Of a stretch of DNA of 64,000 nt, positions 18,549 to 28,738 are shown piece after piece. The notes under the pieces were generated by a model, which was not told the DNA's origin, made no database searches, and saw only the letters and a list, made by a program, of their open reading frames with translations. The position numbers and the translations under genes are program-made. The DNA comes from Streptomyces sp. NBC_01754. Lineage in GTDB: Bacteria > Actinomycetota > Actinomycetes > Streptomycetales > Streptomycetaceae. The stretch covers positions 3,162,001-3,226,000 of the forward strand of contig NZ_CP109132.1 of the NCBI RefSeq assembly GCF_035918015.1, written 5' to 3'. The number at the start of each line of letters is the position of its first letter. Position 1 is the stretch's first letter.

Positions 18549-19154
18549 TCAGCGCGCCATGATGAGGCTCATCGCCTCCGCGCGGGTGGCCGGGTCGCGC
18601 AGCTGACCGCGTACGGCCGAGGTGAGCGTCTTCGCCCCCGGCTTGCGGATGCCCCGCATCGACATACACATGTGCTCGCACTCGATGACCACGATGACCC
18701 CGCGCGGCTCCAGGATCTCCATCAGCGACTCGGCGACCTGTGTGGTGAGCCGCTCCTGGACCTGGGGCCGCCGGGCGTAGACGTCGACCAGCCGGGCCAG
18801 CTTGGACAGCCCGGTGATCTTGCCACTGGTCGCCGGGATGTACCCGACGTGCGCGACGCCGCGGAAGGGCACCAGGTGGTGTTCGCAGGTGCTGAACACC
18901 TCGATGTCCTTGACCAGGACCATCTCGTCGTGGCCGAGGTCGAAGGTCGTCGTCAGGACGTCCTCGGGTTCCTGGTGGAGCCCCGCGAATATCTCCTTGT
19001 AGGCCCGTGCCACCCGGGCCGGCGTCTCCCGCAGTCCTTCGCGCTCCGGGTCCTCACCGACCGCGATGAGGAGTTCCCGTACGGCGGCCTCGGCCCGCTT
19101 CTCGTCGAATACGCCGATCGAACCCTGCCCGTCGAGCGTCACGGGGTCGGTCAT
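18549..19154 (-). CDS. folE: GTP cyclohydrolase I
   Basis: 201 residues. Zinc and catalytic motifs [10 protein letters not shown] and [11 protein letters not shown] (second Cys ligand), plus [10 protein letters not shown], give the complete type-I enzyme that turns GTP into dihydroneopterin triphosphate, the first folate step. It lies on the strand opposite folP/folB/folK, convergent with the DUF3180 gene, and downstream of ftsH beyond a terminator. Confidence 0.97.
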   Translation of the reverse strand: MTDPVTLDGQGSIGVFDEKRAEAAVRELLIAVGEDPEREGLRETPARVARAYKEIFAGLHQEPEDVLTTTFDLGHDEMVLVKDIEVFSTCEHHLVPFRGVAHVGYIPATSGKITGLSKLARLVDVYARRPQVQERLTTQVAESLMEILEPRGVIVVIECEHMCMSMRGIRKPGAKTLTSAVRGQLRDPATRAEAMSLIMAR

Positions 19155-19243
19155 CTGTGCCTCGTTCCTCTGTGCTGTCGCTTGCGCGGGCCCGTACCTA
19201 CCACACCGAATACGGCAGGCACCGCGCGCAGGCGTACCGAAAT

Positions 19244-19280
19244 GCCGCGCCCCCACAGGCTAGAACCTGGGGGGCGCGGC
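19244..19280 (-). terminator. Terminator hairpin after ftsH
   Basis: GCCGCGCCCCC-ACAGG pairs with CCTGGGGGGCGCGGC with a single bulge and a 6-base loop. It lies between the ftsH stop and the folE start and has no U tract. It separates the two minus-strand transcripts. Confidence 0.7.
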
Positions 19281-19338
19281 ATCCATTCCGGGCCCGGTGG
19301 TGCACCCGTGACGGGTGCCACACCGGTACGAACGGTGA

Positions 19339-21396
19339 TCAGCTCTCGGGCCGCTCCTCGTGGTGCGGCTCCGCGGACGAGCCGTTCTCCTTCGAGAAGA
19401 TGTCCTTCGGAGCGAGCTCCGCGGCGGCCGAACCGTTGGCGGTCGAGGCACCGTTGGTCAGGGCCAGCTCCTTGGGGGAGAGGACCGGAGGACGCGTCGA
19501 GGGAGTACGCAGGGACGAACCGGTCCACGCCGGACGGGCCGGACGCTTCACGATCGGTGCGAAGATCTCCGCGATCTGGTCCTTGCCGAGCGTCTCCTTC
19601 TCCAGCAGTTCGAGAACGAGCGCGTCGAGGATGTCGCGGTTCTCGACGAGGATCTCCCACGCGTCGTTGTGCGCGGAGTCGATGAGGTTCTTGACCTCCT
19701 CGTCGACGAGCGCCGCGACTTCTTCCGAGTAGTCGCGCTGGTGACCCATCTCCCGGCCCACGAAGGGCTCGGTGTTGTCGCCGCCGAACTTGATCGCGCC
19801 CAGACGCTCGGTCATGCCGTACTGCGTGACCATCGCGCGGGCCGTGGCGGTGGCCTTCTCGATGTCGTTGGCCGCACCGGTCGTCGGGTCGTGGAAGACC
19901 AGCTCCTCCGCCGCGCGCCCGCCCAGCATGTACGCCAGCTGGTCGAGCATCTCGTTGCGCGTCGTGGAGTACTTGTCCTCCTCCGGCAGCACCATCGTGT
20001 AACCGAGGGCACGGCCGCGGGAGAGGATCGTGATCTTGTGGACCGGGTCCGACTGGGGGGAGGCCGCCGCGACCAGGGCGTGTCCGCCCTCGTGGTACGC
20101 GGTGATCTTCTTCTCCTTCTCGGACATGATCCGGGTCCGCTTCTGCGGGCCCGCCACGACGCGGTCGATCGCCTCGTCGAGCATGTTGTTGTCGATGAGC
20201 TTCAGGTTGCTGCGCGCCGTCAGGAGCGCCGCTTCGTTCAGCACGTTCGACAGGTCGGCACCGGTGAAACCGGGGGTACGACGGGCGACCGCGTTGAGGT
20301 CGACGTCGGGCGCGACCGGCTTGCCCTTCTGGTGCACCTTGAGGATCTCGAGGCGGCCCTGCATGTCCGGGCGGTCCACGGCGATCTGCCGGTCGAAACG
20401 TCCGGGACGCAGCAGCGCCGGGTCCAGGATGTCCGGCCGGTTGGTGGCGGCGATCAGGATGACCCCGCCCTTCACGTCGAAGCCGTCCATCTCGACGAGC
20501 AGCTGGTTGAGCGTCTGCTCCCGCTCGTCGTGACCGCCGCCCATACCGGCACCGCGGTGCCGGCCGACGGCGTCGATCTCGTCGACGAAGACGATCGCCG
20601 GGGCGTTCGCCTTGGCCTGCTCGAAGAGGTCGCGGACACGGGAGGCACCCACACCGACGAACATCTCGACGAAGTCGGACCCCGAGATCGAGTAGAACGG
20701 CACACCCGCCTCACCCGCGACGGCTCGGGCGAGCAGCGTCTTACCCGTGCCGGGCGGGCCGTAGAGCAGGACGCCCTTGGGGATCTTGGCCCCGACGGCC
20801 TGGAACTTGGCCGGCTCCTGGAGGAACTCCTTGATCTCGTGGAGCTCCTCGACCGCCTCGTCCGATCCCGCCACATCGGCGAAGGTCGTCTTCGGGGTGT
20901 CCTTGGTGATCAGCTTGGCCTTGGACTTGCCGAACTGCATGACCTTGGAGCCGCCGCCCTGCATCTGATTCATCAGGAACAGGAAGACGACCACGATCAG
21001 GACGAAGGGCAGCAGCGACAGCAGGATCGAGACGAACGGGGACTGCTTCGACGGCGAGACGGTGTAACCCTTCTCGATGTCACCGTTCTCGAACTTCTGC
21101 TGGAGCGTGTCGGCGAGCGCGACACCCTGGTTGCCGATGTAGCTCGCCTGGAACTTGCTGCCGTCCTCGCCGTTGAGCTTTTCCTTGCCCTTCAGCTCGA
21201 TCTTGATGATCTGTTCGTCACCGGTGGTCAGCTTGGCCTGCTCCACCTGGTTCTTGCTGATCGCCTGGATCACCTTGCCGGTGTCCACCGTCTTGTAGCC
21301 GCCCGACGAGCCGACGACCTGCATCAACACGACCACGGCGAGGACGGCCAGCACGATCCACATGACCGGCCCACGGAAGTATCGCTTCACGTCCAT
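19339..21396 (-). CDS. ftsH: ATP-dependent zinc metalloprotease FtsH
   Basis: 685 residues. Two N-terminal membrane helices (about 11-28 and 118-141) flank a small periplasmic-type domain. The AAA+ module has Walker A GPPGTGKT, Walker B IVFVDEID and second region [18 protein letters not shown]; the protease part has the zinc motif HEGGH. It extracts and degrades membrane and some soluble proteins as a hexamer. The last 85 or so residues form a disordered Ala/Ser/Pro tail typical of actinobacteria. Confidence 0.98.
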   Translation of the reverse strand: MDVKRYFRGPVMWIVLAVLAVVVLMQVVGSSGGYKTVDTGKVIQAISKNQVEQAKLTTGDEQIIKIELKGKEKLNGEDGSKFQASYIGNQGVALADTLQQKFENGDIEKGYTVSPSKQSPFVSILLSLLPFVLIVVVFLFLMNQMQGGGSKVMQFGKSKAKLITKDTPKTTFADVAGSDEAVEELHEIKEFLQEPAKFQAVGAKIPKGVLLYGPPGTGKTLLARAVAGEAGVPFYSISGSDFVEMFVGVGASRVRDLFEQAKANAPAIVFVDEIDAVGRHRGAGMGGGHDEREQTLNQLLVEMDGFDVKGGVILIAATNRPDILDPALLRPGRFDRQIAVDRPDMQGRLEILKVHQKGKPVAPDVDLNAVARRTPGFTGADLSNVLNEAALLTARSNLKLIDNNMLDEAIDRVVAGPQKRTRIMSEKEKKITAYHEGGHALVAAASPQSDPVHKITILSRGRALGYTMVLPEEDKYSTTRNEMLDQLAYMLGGRAAEELVFHDPTTGAANDIEKATATARAMVTQYGMTERLGAIKFGGDNTEPFVGREMGHQRDYSEEVAALVDEEVKNLIDSAHNDAWEILVENRDILDALVLELLEKETLGKDQIAEIFAPIVKRPARPAWTGSSLRTPSTRPPVLSPKELALTNGASTANGSAAAELAPKDIFSKENGSSAEPHHEERPES

Positions 21397-21615
21397 CCAT
21401 ACGGAGCGAAGTCGCCCCGTCCCTCCTGCCCGTAGGTAAATGCTGCTGTGAGAAAAAGATTGTTCTTCGGACGGTACCTCAGCATTGTCACCCGTGACCG
21501 CAGGGGACGTCCGGCAAGCCCGTCTTCGAAGGCTCCAACGGCGAAAGGGCCACGAGGGTTCCCCGGCGCCCGGGCGGGTTCCGCCCGGACGGCACGGGTT
21601 CCGCCGGTGCGGAGG

Positions 21616-22170
21616 TCAGCCGCCGTAGACGTGCGGGGCGAGCGTGCCGACGAAGGGGAGGTTGCGGTACTTCTCCGAGTAGTCCAGTCCGTAGCCGACG
21701 ACGAACTCGCTGGGGATGTCGAACCCGACCCACTTCACGTCGATCGCGACCTTCGCCGCGTCCGGCTTGCGCAGCAGGGTGCAGACCTCCAGGCTCTCCG
21801 GTTCGCGCGAGCCCAGGTTGGTCAGCAGCCAGGACAGCGTCAGACCGGAGTCGATGATGTCCTCGACGATGAGGACGTGCCTGCCCTTGATGTCGGTGTC
21901 GAGGTCCTTGAGGATCCGGACGACGCCCGAGGACTGAGTGCCCGCACCGTACGAGGAGACAGCCATCCAGTCCATGGTGACGGGGGTGGACAGGGCCCGT
22001 GCCAGGTCCGCCATGACCATCACCGCGCCCTTGAGCACGCCGACGATGAGCAGGTCCTTGCCCGCGTACTGCCTGTCGATCTCGGCGGCCAGTTCGACGA
22101 GCTTCGCGTCGATCTCGTCCTTGGTGAGGAGTACCGACTGAAGGTCGGTACCCATGTCCTTCTCGTTCAC
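21616..22170 (-). CDS. hpt: Hypoxanthine phosphoribosyltransferase
   Basis: 184 residues from the GTG at 22170 ([11 protein letters not shown]); an ATG at 22155 gives a 5-residue shorter form. The PRPP-binding loop [14 protein letters not shown] (about 103-116) and the ending [19 protein letters not shown] are characteristic. It salvages hypoxanthine and guanine to IMP/GMP. It lies between tilS and ftsH in the usual bacterial tilS-hpt-ftsH order. Confidence 0.96.
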   Translation of the reverse strand: MNEKDMGTDLQSVLLTKDEIDAKLVELAAEIDRQYAGKDLLIVGVLKGAVMVMADLARALSTPVTMDWMAVSSYGAGTQSSGVVRILKDLDTDIKGRHVLIVEDIIDSGLTLSWLLTNLGSREPESLEVCTLLRKPDAAKVAIDVKWVGFDIPSEFVVGYGLDYSEKYRNLPFVGTLAPHVYGG

Positions 22171-22253
22171 CCGCGTCTCTTTCTCTGCCTGCCCCCGCCG
22201 GGTGGTACCCGGGCCGGGCCGGCCGTCTCGCCTGCGCTTCAGCCGCTTCCGCG

Positions 22254-23333
22254 TCAGCTCTGCCGGATGACCAGTCTGCCACCCTGCCGTCGCGCCTCGA
22301 CGCGCCCGGGCAGATTGATGGCTCCCTGGCCCCGCCAGCCGGTGATGAGCCGGTCGACTTCCTCGATGTGCCGGGCGAAGAGCGAACCCGCGGGGGAACC
22401 GGCGCCGATCACGGCCCGGCGCAGTACCCGGCGGCGCACCGCGGGGGGCAGGAGGGCGAGCTTGGCGCACTCCAGCCGGCCGTCGTCGTCGCGCACCGAG
22501 CGGTCCGCCTCGGCGGCCCAGGTGTCCAGGGCGTCCGCGTCGTCACGGGAGAGCTGCGCCGTACGCGCCAGGGCCTCCACCACGCCTTTGCCCAGCGCCT
22601 TCTCCAGGGCGGGCAGGCCCTCGTGGCGCAGCCGGGAACGGGTGTAGGCGGGGTCGATGTTGTGCGGGTCGTCCCAGACGGGGAGCGACTGGGCCATGCA
22701 TGCCTTGCGGGCGGTCTGCCGGTCCAGCTGGAGGAAGGGGCGGCGGTAGCGGCGGGCCGGACCGGAGGCGGCCGCCATCCCGGACAGCGAGCGGATGCCG
22801 GAGCCGCGGGCGAGGCCGAGAAGGACGGTCTCGGCCTGGTCGTCGCGGGTGTGGCCGAGGAGGACGGCGGCCGCGCCGTGGCGCTCGGCGGCGGCGTCCA
22901 GGGCGGCGTAGCGGGCGTCGCGGGCGGCGGCCTCGGGGCCTCCGTCGCGGCCGACGTGGACGGAGACGGCCTCGACCGGGTCGAGATCCATCTCGGTGAG
23001 GCGGACGACGACCTCTGCGGCGCGCAGGCCGGAACCGGGCTGGAGGTTGTGGTCGACGGTGATGCCGCCGGCGCGGACGGGCAGTTTGCGCGACTCGAAC
23101 GCGAGTGCGGAGGCGAGGGCCATCGAGTCGGCGCCACCGGAGCACGCGACGAGCACCAGCGGCGTGCCGGGGCGTTCGGGGAGCATGCCGCGCCGCCCGC
23201 TCCCTCCTGCCCCGGCTTCGGCGAACTCGGCCCGGCCGGCCGGTTCGGTGTGGCGGTTGTATTCGGTGACGACGTCGTGGAGTACGCGGCGAACCGCCAG
23301 GCGTATCGCCGCGACCGCAGGATGGGGACCCAT
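22254..23333 (-). CDS. tilS: tRNA(Ile)-lysidine synthase
   Basis: 359 residues. The PP-loop [11 protein letters not shown] (about 65-75) is the ATP-pyrophosphatase signature, and [20 protein letters not shown] is the TilS-specific motif. It adds lysine to C34 of the CAU-anticodon tRNA-Ile so that it reads AUA. The ATG at 23333 ([12 protein letters not shown]) is preferred to a start at 23390. It has the short C-terminal region common in actinobacteria rather than the long E. coli form. Confidence 0.94.
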   Translation of the reverse strand: MGPHPAVAAIRLAVRRVLHDVVTEYNRHTEPAGRAEFAEAGAGGSGRRGMLPERPGTPLVLVACSGGADSMALASALAFESRKLPVRAGGITVDHNLQPGSGLRAAEVVVRLTEMDLDPVEAVSVHVGRDGGPEAAARDARYAALDAAAERHGAAAVLLGHTRDDQAETVLLGLARGSGIRSLSGMAAASGPARRYRRPFLQLDRQTARKACMAQSLPVWDDPHNIDPAYTRSRLRHEGLPALEKALGKGVVEALARTAQLSRDDADALDTWAAEADRSVRDDDGRLECAKLALLPPAVRRRVLRRAVIGAGSPAGSLFARHIEEVDRLITGWRGQGAINLPGRVEARRQGGRLVIRQS

Positions 23334-23521
23334 GTCCGGTGCCCTTCGGTGGAGTTGGGGGGGCGTCTCGGAGTGCGGGCACGGAGGCATCCCGTCACTC
23401 AGAGTGCGTCGATGGTGACAGAGGCAAGCTGTCCCTCGAGCATTGCACGCCTTCCCATGCCCCTATGGTCCCTCGGATGGGTGATTGGTGGGGCGATCTT
23501 CTGCCACCGAGGGGGGCCCGG

Positions 23522-24667
23522 TCACGAATCCGCTGTGCGGTGCACCCGCGCCACCCAGTCCGCGGGGGCGGCGATCTCGGCCTTGGTGGGAAGGGTGTTG
23601 GGCGACGTCCACACCCGGTTGAAGCCGTCCATGCCGACCTCCTCGACCACGGCCCGCACGAACTTCTCACCGTCGCGGTACTGCCGGAGCTTGGCGTCCA
23701 GGCCCAGGAGCTTGCGCAACGCCAGGTCCAGGCGGCTCGCCCCCCGCGCCCGGCGCTGCTGGAACTTCTCCCGGATCTCGGCGACGGAACCCACCACGTC
23801 GGGCCCCACCCCGTCCATCACGAAGTCCGCGTGTCCCTCGAGCAGTGACATCACGGCGGTGAGCCGCCCCAGGATCTCGCGCTGGGCCGGAGTCTGGACG
23901 ATCTCGACGAGGCTGCGCCCGCCCTCGGCGCCGTCCTCCTCGCGCTCGCCCTCGGGCCGGCTGCCGCCCGCGAAGGTCTGGACGGCCTCGCGGAGGCGTT
24001 CCAGGAGAGTCATCGGGTCGACGTCGGTCTCGTCGAGGAACGACTGGATTTCGCCCTGCAGATGGTCGCGGAGCCAGGGCACCCCGGTGAACTGGGTGCG
24101 GTGGGTCTCCTCGTGCAGCGCCACCCAGAGCCTGAAGTCGTGCGGTTCCACGTCCAGTTCGCGCTCGACGTGGACGATGTTGGGGGCGACCAGGAGCAGC
24201 CTGCCCCCACCGTCGGCGGAGGCGGGGAGCTCCCGGGAGGCGGGTGCGAAGGTCTCGTACTGCCCGAGGACCCGGGAGGACAGGAACGACAGCAGCATGC
24301 CCAGCTCGACGCCCGTCACCTTGCCGCCGACGGCGCCGAGCACCGCTCCGCCGGGGCCGCCGGCGCGGCGTTCCCGCATCTTCTCCAGCAGGGGCCCCAG
24401 CAGCGCGCGGAAGCCCGCGACGTTGGCTCTGATCCAGCCCGCCCGGTCGACGACCAGGACCGGGGTGTCCTCGGGTTCGTGCCCTTCCGGGATCATCCGG
24501 GTGTACGAACGGACGTGCTCCTCCGAGGCCTTCGCATGCCGGCGGAGTTCCGCGACGACGGCGCGGGCCTCCTCACGGCTGATCTCGGGACCCGGCCGTA
24601 CGAACCGGGTAGCGGTCGCGACCGCCAGATTCCAGTCGACCATCTCGGCACCACCGATGCGCGTCAT
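23522..24667 (-). CDS. DUF2342 zinc-dependent metalloprotease-like protein
   Basis: 381 residues. A canonical HExxH zinc motif, LHEETHRTQF, lies near 185, with VAPNIVHVERELDVEP before it and a late EGHADFVMDGVG segment (about 275) that may give the third ligand. The family is annotated as a zinc-dependent metalloprotease or F420-biosynthesis-associated protein, but a substrate is not established. It lies between dacB and tilS on the same strand, 188 bases from tilS. Confidence 0.86.
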   Translation of the reverse strand: MTRIGGAEMVDWNLAVATATRFVRPGPEISREEARAVVAELRRHAKASEEHVRSYTRMIPEGHEPEDTPVLVVDRAGWIRANVAGFRALLGPLLEKMRERRAGGPGGAVLGAVGGKVTGVELGMLLSFLSSRVLGQYETFAPASRELPASADGGGRLLLVAPNIVHVERELDVEPHDFRLWVALHEETHRTQFTGVPWLRDHLQGEIQSFLDETDVDPMTLLERLREAVQTFAGGSRPEGEREEDGAEGGRSLVEIVQTPAQREILGRLTAVMSLLEGHADFVMDGVGPDVVGSVAEIREKFQQRRARGASRLDLALRKLLGLDAKLRQYRDGEKFVRAVVEEVGMDGFNRVWTSPNTLPTKAEIAAPADWVARVHRTADS

Positions 24668-24717
24668 GCGTCAACGGTACGTGAGAGGGCCGCCGGCGGT
24701 GAGGTGCCGGACGCCGG

Positions 24718-26244
24718 TCAGGCGTCCCGGGTGAGCGCGGTGGCCAAGGCGTCCAGGGACGCCTCGGCGTCCCCGGGCGATGTGCTGCCCGAGGCCAGGA
24801 ACGCGAAGGCGAGCAGTCTGCCGCGGGGGTCGACCGCCGTACCGGCCAGGGTGTTCACCCCGGTGAGGGTGCCCGTCTTGGCCCGTACGAGGCCGGTGGC
24901 CCCGGATGCCTCGGAGTAGCGGTCGCCGAGTGTGCCGCTGAAGCCGGCGACCGGCAGACCGGTGAGGACGGAGCGCAGTTCGGGGTGGTCCTGGTCGGCG
25001 GCGAGCGCGAGCAAGGAGGTGAGCAGGCCCGCGGTCACCTTGTCCTGACGGTTCAGGCCGCTGCCGTCGGCGAGGACGGCCCCCTTCACCGGTACGCCCA
25101 GTTCCCTGAGGCGGCCGGTCACCGCGCGCCGCCCTCCGGCGAACGAGGCGGGCTCGCCCGCCTTCAGCGCGGTCTGCCGCACGAGAGCCTCGGCGATGTC
25201 GTTGTCGCTTTTGGTCAGGGCCCGCTCGACAAGGGCGGAGAGCGGCTTCGAGAGGTGCGTGGCGACCGTCCTGGACCCGCCTCCGGCCCGGCCGGGCACG
25301 GGTTCGGACCGGGTGGCGACCCCGGCGTCCTCCAGCAGTTCCGCGAACATGCGGGCGGCGTCCCGGGCGGGATCGCCGGTCCGGGGGGCGGGGCCGTGGT
25401 CGCTGCCGTCGAGCCGGCCCTCGTCGACCATGAGCGCGCTGACGGGCGCGATGTTCTCGTTGGGGCCGATGGGGTGCCGGGCGGGACCGGAGTAGCGCGA
25501 CGTGTCGTACGTCAGCCGTACCTTCCCGGCGCCGCCGTCCCGCAGGGCGCGCGCCGTGCGGGACGCCAGGGCGCGCAAGGCCGCCTTGTCCAGCGTGGGA
25601 TCACCGCCGCCGACCAGGGTGACCGTCCGGGAGTCCTTCGACACCCGGACGGTGGTGGGGATGCGGTGGCCGGGGCCCAGGGCCGAGAGCGCGGCGACAC
25701 CGGTCGCGATCTTCACGGTGGAGGCCGGGGTCATGGGCTTCGTGGCGCCGTGCCCGTAGACCTGCTCGCCGGTGGCCACGTCGATGACGGCCCCCGTACT
25801 CACGGTGCCGAGTCCCGGCGCCTCCAGCAGAGGCGTGAGCACGGCGTCCAGGGCCCCCGCGGCCGCAGGCTCCGAACGGCCTGACGGATCGCCCAGGGCG
25901 CTCAGCACGGCGGCGGCGCTGGGTGCGGGCCGGGGCGCGCCGGGCGGGTTTCCGGAGTGATGTGCGCCACCCGCACGCTCCACCGCGGTCACCCGGTCGT
26001 GCTCGGCCTTACGCTGACCGGAGTCCCAGGGCCCGGCGGCCAGGACGGCACCGGCGGCGACGACCAGGCCCAGCACCGTGGCGCCCGCGACGAACCTCCG
26101 GTCGTTCGACCTGTCCCCGGGCACCGGGGACAGCCGGTCTTTCCACTCGCCCCACCTGGTCAGCGGTCCGTCCGTCGGTCTCTCCACCGGCTCGGCCACC
26201 GTTGACCAGCCCCTTTCGCGAGCACTCATCTGCGTGAGGGACAC
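24718..26244 (-). CDS. dacB: D-alanyl-D-alanine carboxypeptidase/endopeptidase, PBP4 class
   Basis: 508 residues from the GTG at 26244 (an ATG at 26229 is equally possible). One membrane helix (about 52-72) anchors an extracellular peptidase S13 domain with the three penicillin-binding motifs: Ser-x-x-Lys in PASTVKIA, Ser-x-Asn in TKSDNDIAE, and KTG in RAKTGTLTG. It trims peptidoglycan stem peptides and cross-links. The first 50 residues are cytoplasmic, so it is anchored rather than fully secreted. Divergent from ppa with a 41-base gap. Confidence 0.94.
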   Translation of the reverse strand: MSLTQMSARERGWSTVAEPVERPTDGPLTRWGEWKDRLSPVPGDRSNDRRFVAGATVLGLVVAAGAVLAAGPWDSGQRKAEHDRVTAVERAGGAHHSGNPPGAPRPAPSAAAVLSALGDPSGRSEPAAAGALDAVLTPLLEAPGLGTVSTGAVIDVATGEQVYGHGATKPMTPASTVKIATGVAALSALGPGHRIPTTVRVSKDSRTVTLVGGGDPTLDKAALRALASRTARALRDGGAGKVRLTYDTSRYSGPARHPIGPNENIAPVSALMVDEGRLDGSDHGPAPRTGDPARDAARMFAELLEDAGVATRSEPVPGRAGGGSRTVATHLSKPLSALVERALTKSDNDIAEALVRQTALKAGEPASFAGGRRAVTGRLRELGVPVKGAVLADGSGLNRQDKVTAGLLTSLLALAADQDHPELRSVLTGLPVAGFSGTLGDRYSEASGATGLVRAKTGTLTGVNTLAGTAVDPRGRLLAFAFLASGSTSPGDAEASLDALATALTRDA

Positions 26245-26285
26245 TTAACCACCAGTCGTAAGTGTTGATCATGGAGGAGCCACCC

Positions 26286-26777
26286 GTGGAGTTCGACGTC
26301 ACCATCGAGATCCCGAAGGGTTCGCGGAACAAGTACGAGGTGGACCACGAGACCGGTCGGATCCGCCTGGACCGTCGACTCTTCACCTCGACCAGCTACC
26401 CGGCCGACTACGGATTCGTCGAGAACACCCTCGGCGAGGACGGTGACCCGCTGGACGCGCTGGTCATCCTGGACGAGCCGACGTTTCCCGGATGCCTCAT
26501 CAAGTGCCGTGCCATCGGCATGTTCCGGATGACCGACGAGGCGGGCGGCGACGACAAGCTGCTCTGTGTCCCGGCGTCCGACCCGCGGGTGGACCACCTG
26601 CAGGACATCCAGCACGTGTCGGAGTTCGACCGTATGGAGATCCAGCACTTCTTCGAGGTCTACAAGGACCTGGAGCCCGGCAAGTCCGTCGAGGGCGCCG
26701 ACTGGGTCGGCCGCGCCGAGGCCGAGGCCGAGATCGAGGCCTCCTACAAGCGCCTCGAGACGCAGGGCAAGCACTGA
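26286..26777 (+). CDS. ppa: Inorganic pyrophosphatase
   Basis: 163 residues, prokaryotic family I length. [38 protein letters not shown] with the metal-binding Asp cluster, and [10 protein letters not shown] are present. It hydrolyses PPi to drive biosynthesis. GTG start at 26286 with GGAGG 7 bases upstream. Followed by a hairpin (about 26790-26812) and a second strong one at 26861. Confidence 0.97.
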   Translation: MEFDVTIEIPKGSRNKYEVDHETGRIRLDRRLFTSTSYPADYGFVENTLGEDGDPLDALVILDEPTFPGCLIKCRAIGMFRMTDEAGGDDKLLCVPASDPRVDHLQDIQHVSEFDRMEIQHFFEVYKDLEPGKSVEGADWVGRAEAEAEIEASYKRLETQGKH

Positions 26778-26860
26778 CGCACTCCTTCCGGTTCCCGCTC
26801 GTGAGCGGGACCGGGCGGGTCGCGGGGCATCGGGCCTGACGGCCCGGCCGACCGTACGGA

Positions 26861-26899
26861 CGACGGGCGGCGCACCTTCACCGGGTGCGCCGCCCGTCG
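26861..26899 (+). terminator. Strong hairpin downstream of ppa
   Basis: A perfect 16-bp stem (26861-26876 with 26884-26899) and a 7-base loop. It lies 84 bases after the ppa stop and 79 bases before the next start, and most probably ends the ppa transcript. Confidence 0.75.
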
Positions 26900-26977
26900 C
26901 GCGTGGTGGCCCTTGTCCGTGCCCATACTGGGCAGAAGCGTTCCGGAGAACATGGTCGAGGGGAACGAGGACGAGTG

Positions 26978-28684
26978 GTGGCGGAGCAGGGCGGTCCGGA
27001 GGACCAGAAGCCCCAGTCCGACGAGGCGCGCAGCGCGTTCGTCCCGCCTGCCGGGGTGGAGCAGCCGCCCGGCCCACCGGAGGACGACCACTCCACCTCG
27101 GAGTTCGCCGTGCCGGCCGGACTACAGACCGACCCCTCGGCCTCCCCCGGACAGGGTTCCGCTCCCGGCGCCGGGATCGGAACCGGCACGGAGCAGCTGA
27201 CCAACGCGTTCAGCACGCCGAGCGGGGTCCAGGGGCATCCGGCGCCCGCCTACACCCCGGCCCAGGGCATCCCGATGGTCCGGCTGACCAAGGAGGCCCC
27301 TTGGCAGGACCGGATGCGCACGATGCTCCGCATGCCCGTCTTCGAACGTCCGGCGCCCGAGAGCGTGCAGAGGACGGACGACTCGGGGCCCGCGGTGCCG
27401 CGCGTGCTCGACCTGACGCTGCGTATCGGGGAGCTGCTGCTCGCGGGCGGTGAGGGCGCCGAGGACGTCGAGGCCGCCATGTTCGCGGTGTCACGCTCGT
27501 ACGGGCTCGACCGCTGCGAACCCACGGTCACCTTCACCCTGCTGTCCATCTCGCACCAGCCGTCGCTGGTGGAGGACCCCGTCACCGCCAGCCGGACCGT
27601 CCGCCGCCGGGGCACCGACTACACCCGGCTGGCCGCGGTGTTCCAGCTGATCGACGACATCACGACCGCGGAGCACGTCGAGGTCTCGCTGGAGGAGGCC
27701 TACCGGCGCCTCGCCGAGATCCGCCGCAACCGGCACCCCTACCCGGGCTGGGTGCTGACGGCCGCCGCCGGGCTGCTCGCCGGATCGGCGTCGGTCCTGG
27801 TCGGCGGTGGTGTGCTGGTCTTCTTCGTGGCGGCGGCCGGCGCCATGCTCGGCGACCGGCTGGCCTGGCTCTTCGCCGGGCGCGGGCTGCCCGAGTTCTA
27901 CCAGTTCGTGGCGGCGGCCATGCCTCCCGCGGCCATGGGCATCGCGCTGACCCTCACGCATTCGACCAACATCCGGCCCTCGGCGGTGATCACCGGTGGA
28001 CTCTTCGCGCTGCTGCCGGGGCGTGCGCTGGTGGCCGGGGTGCAGGACGGGCTGACCGGCTACTACATCACCGCGGGGGCCCGGCTCCTGGAGGTCATGT
28101 ACTTCTTCATCGGCATCGTCGCCGGGGTCCTGCTGATGCTCTACCTGGGCGTCCAGCTCGGGGCCCAGCTGAACCCGGAGGCCCGGTTCGTGCCCAACGA
28201 CCGGCCGGTGGTGCAGATCCTGGCCTCGATGGCCCTGACCCTGGCCTTCGCCATCCTCCTCCAGCAGGAACGTTCCACTGTGCTGGCGGTGACCCTCAAC
28301 GGGGGTGTCGCCTGGGTGATCTTCGGGGCGATGGCCCGCGGCGGGGGGATCTCGCCGGTGGCCTCCACAGCCGTGGCGGCGGGACTGGTCGGTCTGTTCG
28401 GCCAGTTGTTCTCGCGGTACCGGTACACCTCGTCGCTGCCGTACATCACGGCGGCGATCGGCCCGCTGCTGCCCGGTTCGGCGACGTACTTCGGTCTCCT
28501 GGGCTTCGCGCAGAACGAGGTGGAGACGGGCCTCGCCTCGCTCTCCACCGCGGTGGCGACCGCGCTGGCCATCGCCATCGGGGTGAATCTGGGGAGCGAG
28601 ATCTCCCGCCTGTTCATGCGGGTGCCGGGCGGCGTCGAGGGCGGCCCGTCCCGCCGCGCCGCCAAGCGGACACGCGGCTTCTGA
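26978..28684 (+). CDS. ThrE-like threonine/serine exporter family protein
   Basis: 568 residues. The first 130 or so are a Pro/Gly/Ala-rich cytoplasmic tail. Next comes the DUF1212 (ThrE_1) module with LDLTLRIGELLLAGGEGAEDVEAAM and YPGWVLTAAAGLLAG, then the second ThrE_2-type membrane module, giving about ten helices in all. In Corynebacterium ThrE exports threonine and serine. GTG at 26978 with GAGG 7 bases upstream. The long N-terminal tail is an actinobacterial feature of unknown use. Confidence 0.88.
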   Translation: MAEQGGPEDQKPQSDEARSAFVPPAGVEQPPGPPEDDHSTSEFAVPAGLQTDPSASPGQGSAPGAGIGTGTEQLTNAFSTPSGVQGHPAPAYTPAQGIPMVRLTKEAPWQDRMRTMLRMPVFERPAPESVQRTDDSGPAVPRVLDLTLRIGELLLAGGEGAEDVEAAMFAVSRSYGLDRCEPTVTFTLLSISHQPSLVEDPVTASRTVRRRGTDYTRLAAVFQLIDDITTAEHVEVSLEEAYRRLAEIRRNRHPYPGWVLTAAAGLLAGSASVLVGGGVLVFFVAAAGAMLGDRLAWLFAGRGLPEFYQFVAAAMPPAAMGIALTLTHSTNIRPSAVITGGLFALLPGRALVAGVQDGLTGYYITAGARLLEVMYFFIGIVAGVLLMLYLGVQLGAQLNPEARFVPNDRPVVQILASMALTLAFAILLQQERSTVLAVTLNGGVAWVIFGAMARGGGISPVASTAVAAGLVGLFGQLFSRYRYTSSLPYITAAIGPLLPGSATYFGLLGFAQNEVETGLASLSTAVATALAIAIGVNLGSEISRLFMRVPGGVEGGPSRRAAKRTRGF

Positions 28685-28690
28685 CAGCGG

Positions 28691-28711
28691 GACGGCGCCC
28701 CGGGCGCCGTC
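28691..28711. terminator. Bidirectional terminator hairpin
   Basis: GACGGCGCC and GGCGCCGTC form a perfect 9-bp stem around a 3-base loop, placed between the convergent exporter and DedA genes. Confidence 0.65.
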
Positions 28712-28738
28712 GGGCGTCCGCTGGTGCCTACCGGGGCG